Of a stretch of DNA of 6,152 nt, positions 1 to 6,152 are shown one piece after another. This DNA comes from Muribaculaceae bacterium (GTDB lineage Bacteria > Bacteroidota > Bacteroidia > Bacteroidales > Muribaculaceae). Within the stretch, counting starts at the first letter, position 1; each line of letters opens with the position of its first letter. The notes under the pieces were generated by a model. The model had not been told where the DNA came from. It saw only the letters and a list, made by a program, of their open reading frames with translations, and made no database searches. A program made the translations under genes and the position numbers. The stretch lies in contig JAIDJJ010000142.1 in NCBI GenBank assembly GCA_029052265.1, forward strand, positions 1-6,152, in the 5' to 3' direction.

Positions 1-19
1 TTTTAAGCGAACGACTCAT
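1..19 (-). CDS. rpsS: 30S ribosomal protein S19, N-terminal fragment (truncated by window edge)
   Basis: An ATG at 19-17 on the minus strand opens a frame reading Met-Ser-Arg-Ser-Leu-Lys before the window ends. That matches the usual start of S19 (MSRSLKKGP-type), a small-subunit head protein that forms a complex with S13 and binds 16S rRNA. The gene follows rplB by 22 bp, which is its standard position in S10 clusters. The spacer has the purine run AAAAGAAGA but no clear Shine-Dalgarno core. Only six codons are visible, so the identification rests on this short match plus gene order. Confidence 0.85.
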
Positions 20-41
20 AATTGTCTTCTTTTAATCAAAT

Positions 42-914
42 TTACTTTTTCCTTCTTTCAATGATATACTTCGAAGAGTGCTTCTTCGGCGAACGAGTCT
101 TCAAGCCCTTAGCGTAAAGACCTGTACGTGAACGGGGATGACCACCTGACTGACGGCCTTCACCACCACCCATCGGGTGGTCTACAGGGTTCATTACCAC
201 ACCACGGTTGTGCGGACGGCGTCCGAGCCAGCGGCTGCGTCCTGCCTTGCCGCTCTGTTCGAGAGCATGGTCAGAGTTGCCGACTACTCCTACTGTCGCA
301 CGACAGGTGAGAAGCACCTTACGGGTTTCTCCGGAAGGCAATTTGATTATCGCATAGTTTCCCTCGCGGGATGTAAGCTGAGCAAATGTACCGGCTGAAC
401 GTGCCATGGAAGCACCCTGACCGGGACGAAGCTCAATACAATGGATGAGCGTACCTACAGGAATTTTTGCGAGTGGGAGGCAGTTGCCTACTTCAGGAGC
501 TGCATCTTCACCGCTGAATACTGTCTGACCTACCTGAAGACCGTTGGGCGCGATCATATACGCCTTGGAGCCGTCCTGATAGAAAAGCAGCGCGATACGT
601 GCCGAACGGTTCGGATCATATTCTATGGTCTTTACGATTGCCGGTACGCCATCGTTGGTTCTTTTGAAATCAATGAGACGCAATTTTCTCTTGTGACCGC
701 CGCCACGGTAACGGGTTGAAAGATGACCCGAAGAGTTGCGGCCGCCGGTTGAGCGCTTGCCAACAACAAGAGACTTTTCTGGTGTGATTTTCGAGACTTT
801 CTGTACCTTCTCGGCGCCCTCTGCGGGCTTTGCAATGGCGATCTCGTTGCGGAACACACCAATAATCTTGTGTCTTTGCCCGGGAGTTACGGGCTTAAAT
901 TTTCTTACTGCCAT
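42..914 (-). CDS. rplB: 50S ribosomal protein L2, with N-terminal insertion
   Basis: L2 is a primary 23S rRNA-binding protein needed for subunit joining and for the peptidyl-transferase centre. The 290-residue product starts MAVRKFKPVTPGQRHK and has the family landmarks GGGHKRK (71-77), EYDPNRSARIALL (98-110), IAPNGLQVG (121-129), ELRPGQGAS (161-169) and the C-terminal block NPVDHPMGGGEG (242-253). His246 in that block corresponds to the functionally important E. coli His229. The C-terminus KYIIERRKK is typical of Bacteroidales. The length is odd: from memory, Bacteroides L2 is about 274 residues, and the extra 16 or so lie between residues 22 and 43, before PEKSLV. The ATG lies 5 bp after the rplW stop, which suggests coupled translation. 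No Shine-Dalgarno sequence precedes it. Confidence 0.98.
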   Translation of the reverse strand: MAVRKFKPVTPGQRHKIIGVFRNEIAIAKPAEGAEKVQKVSKITPEKSLVVGKRSTGGRNSSGHLSTRYRGGGHKRKLRLIDFKRTNDGVPAIVKTIEYDPNRSARIALLFYQDGSKAYMIAPNGLQVGQTVFSGEDAAPEVGNCLPLAKIPVGTLIHCIELRPGQGASMARSAGTFAQLTSREGNYAIIKLPSGETRKVLLTCRATVGVVGNSDHALEQSGKAGRSRWLGRRPHNRGVVMNPVDHPMGGGEGRQSGGHPRSRTGLYAKGLKTRSPKKHSSKYIIERRKK

Positions 915-919
915 CGTTT

Positions 920-1210
920 TTAAATGTTGCTATAATAGTCTATCGTTTGTCCTTCTGCAACGGTCACGTATGCCTTCTTGAATGAGGGCTTACGGCCGCT
1001 GATAAGTCCCCCCTTGGTGTAACGCTGCTTGCGCTTGCCTGCATAGAGGGATGTGTTTACTTTCACGACGCGCACATTGTAGAGCTTCTCTACAATATCT
1101 TTGATCTGAAACTTGTTAGCGTCGGGAGACACGGCAAATGTGTAGCAATTCTGCTTCTCGCTGTAGGCAGTTGCCTTTTCGGTCACGATTGGTTTGATCT
1201 GAATATCCAT
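920..1210 (-). CDS. rplW: 50S ribosomal protein L23
   Basis: L23 binds domain III of 23S rRNA at the mouth of the exit tunnel, where trigger factor and the signal recognition particle dock. The 96-residue product has the N-terminal motif IKPIVTEKA (5-13). Glu11 there aligns with E. coli Glu18, the trigger-factor contact. It also has NVRVVKVNT (45-53), a basic hairpin loop (about 56-78) that should reach into the tunnel, and the C-terminal block YVTVAEGQTIDYYSNI (81-96), whose ending is like that of Bacteroidales homologues. The length is normal for the group. It lies 19 bp after rplD and 5 bp before rplB. Unlike every other gene here it has a clear Shine-Dalgarno sequence, AAAGGAG, nine bases before the ATG. 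Confidence 0.98.
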   Translation of the reverse strand: MDIQIKPIVTEKATAYSEKQNCYTFAVSPDANKFQIKDIVEKLYNVRVVKVNTSLYAGKRKQRYTKGGLISGRKPSFKKAYVTVAEGQTIDYYSNI

Positions 1211-1219
1211 TTTCTATAT

Positions 1220-1226
1220 CTCCTTT
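1220..1226 (-). promoter_or_regulatory. Shine-Dalgarno sequence of rplW
   Basis: The minus strand reads AAAGGAG here, followed by nine A/T-rich bases and the rplW ATG at 1210. This matches the anti-Shine-Dalgarno end of 16S rRNA and is well spaced. It falls inside the 19-bp spacer after the rplD stop. None of the other start sites in the window has a comparable sequence, so it stands out in a lineage that generally does without them. Its role in ribosome binding is inferred. Confidence 0.75.
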
Positions 1227-1229
1227 CTG

Positions 1230-1865
1230 TTAGAAGTTCTCGTTGATCATCTCTACGCTGCCTTCGGTCATGATGATGGCATCATTGTTCAGAAGGGTGT
1301 AGGCATTAAGGTCTGCAGCCTGCTGCAGGAGAGCGTTAGGAACATTGCGTACGGAAAGAAGTACGTTCTTGTCGAGATCATTCATGACCAGAAGTGTCTT
1401 CTTGTCTTCTACCTTGAAGAGTTTTGCAATGTTAACCCAGTTCTTGGTGCTCGGCTTCTCGAAGTTGAAGTTCTCAACCACGATGATCTTGCCGTCCTGA
1501 ACTTTTGAAGTGAGAGCGATCTTGCGGGCAAGTTGCTTCATCTTCTTGTTGAGCTTGCTGCGATAGTCACGGGGACGGGGACCGAACACTGTGGCACCAC
1601 CACGCAGAAGGGGTGAATTGATATCACCACGACGCGCACCGCCGCCGCCTTTCTGACGCCCGAGCTTGCGGGTAGATCCGGAAATCTCGCTGCGCTCTTT
1701 GCTCTTGTGAGTACCCTGACGCTGATTGCCGAGATACTGTTTTACGTCAAGATAAAGAGTGTGCTCAGCATTGCCTTCGCTCAAATCGCGTGCAAACACC
1801 TCGTCGTTGAGGTTGATCTTGCGTCCTGTGTCTTCTCCCTTGATGTTATAAACTGCTACTTCCAT
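1230..1865 (-). CDS. rplD: 50S ribosomal protein L4
   Basis: L4 binds domain I of 23S rRNA, and its extended loop forms, with L22, the narrowest part of the exit tunnel. In E. coli free L4 also represses the S10 operon; no such site can be shown here. The 211-residue product has a globular N-terminus (MEVAVYNIKGEDTG), the basic extended loop at about 48-105 including GTHKSKERSE (51-60) and the tip QKGGGGAR (71-78), then VFGPRPRDY (93-101) and a C-terminal globular domain with KIIVVENF (126-133) and LLVMND (158-163). The tip differs from E. coli QKGTGRAR by having four glycines in a row. The ATG overlaps the rplC stop by one base (TAATG), the classic arrangement for translational coupling. Confidence 0.97.
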   Translation of the reverse strand: MEVAVYNIKGEDTGRKINLNDEVFARDLSEGNAEHTLYLDVKQYLGNQRQGTHKSKERSEISGSTRKLGRQKGGGGARRGDINSPLLRGGATVFGPRPRDYRSKLNKKMKQLARKIALTSKVQDGKIIVVENFNFEKPSTKNWVNIAKLFKVEDKKTLLVMNDLDKNVLLSVRNVPNALLQQAADLNAYTLLNNDAIIMTEGSVEMINENF

Positions 1866-2482
1866 TATTTCTCAACTATAACGATTGAACCTTTGGCTCC
1901 GGGGATGGAACCCTTTATCATTAACAAATTGTGCTCGGGAAGCACCTTGATCACCTGGAGATTCTGCACAGTCACACGCTCGTTGCCCATCTGACCTGCC
2001 ATACGCAGACCTTTGAACACTTTCGCGGGATAAGAGCAGGCGCCGATTGAACCGGGAGCGCGCAGACGGTTGTGCTGACCATGGGTAGACTGGCCTACAC
2101 CGCCGAATCCGTGACGCTTCACTACGCCCTGGAAACCTTTACCTTTGCTTGTGCCGACCACGTCTACAAAACCGCCCTCCTGGAAGAGGTCTACTGTAAG
2201 TGTGGAGCCAAGCTCCGGTGTTGTCTCAAACGATTTGAACTCGGCCAAGTGACGCTTGGGTGTTACTCCTGCTTTAGCGAAGTGACCTGCCTCCGGCTTT
2301 GTAGTGTGCTTCTCTTTCTTGTCCATGAAGCCTACCTGTACAGCCTGATAGCCGTCTTTATCCACTGTCTTGATCTGAGTAACCACACAAGGACCTACTT
2401 CGATAACAGTGCACGGAATATTTTTTCCGTCGGCACTGAAAACGGATGTCATTCCGATTTTCTTTCCTAATAATCCTGGCAT
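1865..2482 (-). CDS. rplC: 50S ribosomal protein L3
   Basis: L3 is an early 23S rRNA-binding assembly protein whose long loop reaches towards the peptidyl-transferase centre. The 205-residue product begins MPGLLGKKIGMTSVFSADG and contains AGVTPKRHLAEF (71-82), the glycine-rich stretch GTSKGKGFQGVVKRHGFGG (110-128), STHGQHNR (132-139), APGSIGACSYPAKVFKG (142-158) and GQMGNERVTVQNL (163-175). Its form is that of Bacteroidales L3. At the position of E. coli Gln150, which PrmB methylates, this protein has Ala148 (GSIGAC instead of GSIGQN), so that modification is not expected. From memory the same change occurs in other Bacteroidales. The start at 2482 follows a 79-bp gap after rpsJ, and no Shine-Dalgarno sequence is seen. 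The stop overlaps the rplD start. Confidence 0.98.
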   Translation of the reverse strand: MPGLLGKKIGMTSVFSADGKNIPCTVIEVGPCVVTQIKTVDKDGYQAVQVGFMDKKEKHTTKPEAGHFAKAGVTPKRHLAEFKSFETTPELGSTLTVDLFQEGGFVDVVGTSKGKGFQGVVKRHGFGGVGQSTHGQHNRLRAPGSIGACSYPAKVFKGLRMAGQMGNERVTVQNLQVIKVLPEHNLLMIKGSIPGAKGSIVIVEK

Positions 2483-2532
2483 TTCTTACTTTGATTTTTT
2501 TGGATTGTTTTATATTTTGTTTTCCAACCTTA

Positions 2533-2556
2533 ATCCGCCCCCCGGAGGGGGCAGAC
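2533..2556 (-). repeat. GC-rich palindromic hairpin in the rpsJ-rplC gap
   Basis: On the transcribed strand a perfect 6-bp G/C stem, GCCCCC and GGGGGC, encloses the tetraloop UCCG (2537-2552). UCCG fits the stable UNCG loop family. The stem extends outward by a further four pairs, counting two G-U wobbles, to 2533-2556. It begins five bases after the rpsJ stop codon. The bases after it are AUUAAGG, not a uridine run, and the other strand has no T run either, so it does not look like an intrinsic terminator. It could slow 3' exonucleases, mark a processing site, reduce transcription into rplC, or be one copy of a dispersed palindrome. None of these roles is shown by the sequence. Confidence 0.7.
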
Positions 2557-2561
2557 ATGTG

Positions 2562-2867
2562 TCAGACTTTGATGCTTACGTCAACGCCACTGGGGAGTTC
2601 GAGCTTCATCAGTGCGTCTACAGTCTTTGATGTAGAGCTGTAGATGTCGATGAGACGCTGGAATGATGAAAGCTGGAACTGCTCACGGCTCTTCTTGTTT
2701 ACGAAGGTTGAGCGGTTGACGGTGAAGATACGCTTGTGGGTGGGCAACGGAATTGGACCGCTTACCACTGCACCAGTCGATTTTACCGTCTTAACGATCT
2801 TCTCTGCCGATTTGTCGACAAGATTGTGATCGTAAGATTTGAGTTTGATTCTGATTTTTTGATTCAT
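2562..2867 (-). CDS. rpsJ: 30S ribosomal protein S10 (NusE)
   Basis: S10 is a small-subunit head protein. As NusE it also pairs with NusB in antitermination and links NusG to ribosomes. The 101-residue product reads KIRIKLKSYDHNLVDKSAEKIV (4-25), GPIPLPTHKRIFTVNRST (37-54), FVNKKSREQF (55-64), LIDIYSSTSKTVDALMKLELPSGVDV (72-97), which is full family length. Val56 aligns with E. coli Val57, the position altered in some tigecycline- and tetracycline-resistant isolates, and is wild type. The gene follows fusA by 18 bp with no tuf between them, so the str and S10 clusters are fused here. The spacer has no Shine-Dalgarno sequence. A strong hairpin follows the stop codon. Confidence 0.98.
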   Translation of the reverse strand: MNQKIRIKLKSYDHNLVDKSAEKIVKTVKSTGAVVSGPIPLPTHKRIFTVNRSTFVNKKSREQFQLSSFQRLIDIYSSTSKTVDALMKLELPSGVDVSIKV

Positions 2868-2885
2868 ATTAGAATTGTGGCTTTA

Positions 2886-5009
<2,124 letters not shown>

Positions 5010-5026
5010 TGTTGAAAATATCAATA

Positions 5027-5503
5027 TTAAAATCTGAAGTGTGCGAAAGCACGGTTGGCCTCTGCCATGCGGTGCATGTCTTCTTTTCTCTTGAAAGCAC
5101 CACCCTGGTCATTAAAGGCGTCTACGATTTCTGCGGCAAGCTTGTCTGCCATAGTCTTTCCACCGCGCTTACGTGCGTAGATGATAAGATTTTTCATTGA
5201 TATCGATTCCTTACGGTCGGCTCTGATCTCGGTAGGAACCTGGAAGGTGGCGCCACCTACTCGGCGCGACTTCACCTCCACTTGAGGAGTCACATTCTCA
5301 AGCGCCTTTTTCCAAATCTCAAGCGCGCTCTTCTCCTCGTTGGGCATTTTGGCCTTCACGGTCTCCAATGCCGTATAAAATATGGTGTAAGCCGTGTTCT
5401 TTTTTCCGTCATACATCAGGTGGTTCACGAATTTTGTCACTCTGACATCATGAAACACGGGATCGGGCAATATCACCCGCTTCTTTGGTTTTGCTTTTCT
5501 CAT
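5027..5503 (-). CDS. rpsG: 30S ribosomal protein S7
   Basis: S7 nucleates assembly of the small-subunit head by binding the 3' major domain of 16S rRNA, and sits near the E site. In E. coli it is also the translational repressor of the str operon. The 158-residue product begins MRKAKPKKRVILPDPVF and includes KFVNHLMYDGKKNTAY (24-39), EIWKKALENVTPQVEVKSRR (62-81), GGATFQVPTEIR (83-94), RKRGGKTMADKLA (111-123) and HRMAEANRAFAHFRF (144-158). I chose the ATG at 5503 because homologues start MRKAKP. A TTG 16 codons upstream would add an A/K/N-rich leader that looks like untranslated sequence. The start is preceded by an A-rich stretch (ACTAAACAAACAAAA), typical of Bacteroidota initiation, with no Shine-Dalgarno sequence. 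fusA follows 17 bp downstream. Confidence 0.97.
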   Translation of the reverse strand: MRKAKPKKRVILPDPVFHDVRVTKFVNHLMYDGKKNTAYTIFYTALETVKAKMPNEEKSALEIWKKALENVTPQVEVKSRRVGGATFQVPTEIRADRKESISMKNLIIYARKRGGKTMADKLAAEIVDAFNDQGGAFKRKEDMHRMAEANRAFAHFRF

Positions 5504-5646
5504 TTTTGTTTGTTTAGTGTTTTTGTTGCGGCTGCTTTTTAAAATCTTCAACGTCGGCTCTCTTGCCGCCGTTTACTCAACCATCAAGCCGCCCAGACAA
5601 CCAAAAACAGGGTTAATGTTTGCTGGTGCAGAAGAACCGTTACAGA
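5504..5646 (-). promoter_or_regulatory. rpsL-rpsG intercistronic region, possible S7-responsive leader
   Basis: This 143-bp gap is the longest between genes in the window. On the transcribed strand it holds GCGGCT (5587-5592) and a second GCGGC within CGGCGGC (5565-5571). Downstream lie two complementary segments: AGCCG (5555-5559) and AGCCGC (5528-5533). The first GCGGCT can pair with either partner, so alternative hairpins are possible. The last 30 or so bases before rpsG are unstructured and A-rich. In E. coli the equivalent S12-S7 spacer is the target of S7 autoregulation. That parallel is positional only; I could not recognise an S7-binding fold. I see no gene and no Bacteroides-type promoter in it. 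Confidence 0.4.
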
Positions 5647-6030
5647 TTACTTCTTAGCGGCTTTCGGACGCTTCGCCCCATATTTGGAACGGCGCTGGGT
5701 ACGGCCCTGTACACCTGCGGTATCAAGCGTACCACGCACAATGTGATAACGCACACCCGGAAGGTCTTTCACACGACCGCCGCGAACCATCACGATGGAG
5801 TGCTCCTGAAGGTTATGACCCTCGCCCGGAATGTAGGAGTTGACCTCCTTGCCATTGGTGAGACGCACACGCGCCACTTTACGCATTGCCGAATTAGGCT
5901 TCTTCGGAGTGGTCGTGTAAACACGCACACACACGCCACGGCGCTGCGGACATGAATCCAAGGCGGGCGATTTGCTCTTTTCCTTCAGAGCCACACGTCC
6001 TTTTCTTACTAATTGCTGAATCGTTGGCAT
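5647..6030 (-). CDS. rpsL: 30S ribosomal protein S12
   Basis: S12 sits at the decoding centre and controls accuracy of tRNA selection. It is the classic streptomycin target protein. The 127-residue product begins MPTIQQLVRKGR and contains CPQRRGVCVRVYTTTPKKPNSAMRK as its hallmark core (27-51), then GEGHNLQEHS (69-78), RGGRVKDLPGVRYH (83-96) and RSKYGAKRPKAAKK at the end. Lys43, Lys44, Lys88 and Pro91, counted with the initiator Met, are wild type, so no streptomycin-resistance allele is present. Asp89 is the residue that RimO methylthiolates in other bacteria and is conserved. It is the first gene of the transcribed series. Upstream is A/T-rich and has no Shine-Dalgarno sequence. Confidence 0.98.
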   Translation of the reverse strand: MPTIQQLVRKGRVALKEKSKSPALDSCPQRRGVCVRVYTTTPKKPNSAMRKVARVRLTNGKEVNSYIPGEGHNLQEHSIVMVRGGRVKDLPGVRYHIVRGTLDTAGVQGRTQRRSKYGAKRPKAAKK

Positions 6031-6107
6031 TCTTAGTCTCTAAAAATTGATACTGTTTATTTATAACTTGTTTCTGTCGATTACACGCCCTTGTCTTTAT
6101 ACAACTT

Positions 6108-6145
6108 TATCTATCATAAATACCTGATAACCAGATTTATAGATA
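6108..6145 (-). repeat. Imperfect AT-rich inverted repeat upstream of rpsL
   Basis: On the transcribed strand TATCTAT (6145-6139) pairs with ATAGATA (6114-6108), AAAT with ATTT, and CTG with CAG around a five-base loop (6131-6127). The right arm carries bulges of three bases (ATG) and two bases (GT). That is 14 Watson-Crick pairs in total, mostly A-U. It ends 77 bp before the rpsL start. It could be a leader structure, an operator, or part of an upstream gene's 3' end. The surrounding 122 bp (6031-6152) shows no convincing -33/-7 promoter of the Bacteroides type. The nearest match, TAAAGTTG at 6109-6102, lacks a well-placed upstream element. Confidence 0.45.
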
Positions 6146-6152
6146 CATCTAC

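Noticed and set aside
2072..2470. A 132-codon plus-strand open frame opposite rplC
   Set aside because: It lies wholly antisense to a strongly conserved ribosomal gene, has Cys/Leu-rich composition typical of an antisense shadow, and no start signal or family resemblance.
2483..2530. Plus-strand TATATTTTG in the rpsJ-rplC gap, resembling a Bacteroides -7 element
   Set aside because: It would drive transcription antisense to rpsJ, matches TAnnTTTG imperfectly, and no plus-strand gene lies downstream. The run of T is simply the complement of an A-rich leader.
2358..2558. A 66-codon minus-strand frame starting with an ATG three bases after the rpsJ stop and running into rplC out of frame
   Set aside because: Its first part is just the hairpin and the A-rich spacer translated (giving a Lys/Arg/Ile-rich peptide), and the rest is an out-of-frame reading of conserved rplC. 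It resembles no family I know.
5504..5551. A 16-codon N-terminal extension of S7 from an upstream TTG
   Set aside because: The extension is a translation of the A-rich leader, is not found in S7 homologues, and the ATG at 5503 gives the expected MRKAKPKKRV start.
6097..6117. A six-codon upstream frame (Met-Ile-Asp-Lys-Val-Val-stop) in the rpsL leader, possible leader peptide
   Set aside because: It is too short to distinguish from chance in AT-rich DNA, has no initiation signal, and its ATG falls in a bulge of the inverted repeat.

Overview
This is a conserved housekeeping stretch of a bacterial chromosome: the str and S10 ribosomal-protein gene clusters joined head to tail, all on the minus strand. 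Read in the direction of transcription (high to low coordinates) the order is rpsL (S12), rpsG (S7), fusA (EF-G), rpsJ (S10), rplC (L3), rplD (L4), rplW (L23), rplB (L2), and the first six codons of rpsS (S19) running off the left edge. I see no mobile element, CRISPR array, tRNA, rRNA or credible plus-strand gene.

The organism is most likely a member of Bacteroidota, order Bacteroidales. This rests on protein signatures recalled from that group (S12 beginning MPTIQQLVRK, S7 beginning MRKAKPKKRV and ending AFAHFRF, L3 beginning MPGLLGKKIGMTSVFSADG, L4 beginning MEVAVYNIKG, L23 ending YSNI). It also rests on the lack of a tuf gene between fusA and rpsJ, and on A-rich start regions that mostly lack Shine-Dalgarno sequences. 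The moderate GC content would suit a gut lineage such as Muribaculaceae, but I cannot settle the family by eye.

Layout: 6031-6152 is the rpsL upstream region, with an imperfect AT-rich inverted repeat and no convincing promoter. rpsL and rpsG are separated by 143 bp, the largest gap between genes in the window, with several mutually exclusive GC-rich pairings. This is the place where E. coli S7 represses its own str operon. fusA and rpsJ follow at 17 and 18 bp. A 79-bp gap between rpsJ and rplC carries a strong hairpin directly after the rpsJ stop. rplC and rplD overlap by one base (TAATG). rplW follows after 19 bp with the only clear Shine-Dalgarno sequence in the window, and rplB after 5 bp.

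Together the genes encode small-subunit proteins of the decoding centre and head (S12, S7, S10, S19), the translocase EF-G, and large-subunit proteins of the peptidyl-transferase surroundings and exit tunnel (L2, L3, L4, L23). The most noteworthy details are a roughly 16-residue N-terminal insertion in L2, a glycine-only tip on the L4 tunnel loop, the isolated Shine-Dalgarno sequence before rplW, and the intergenic RNA structures. I found no evidence of an undescribed system.
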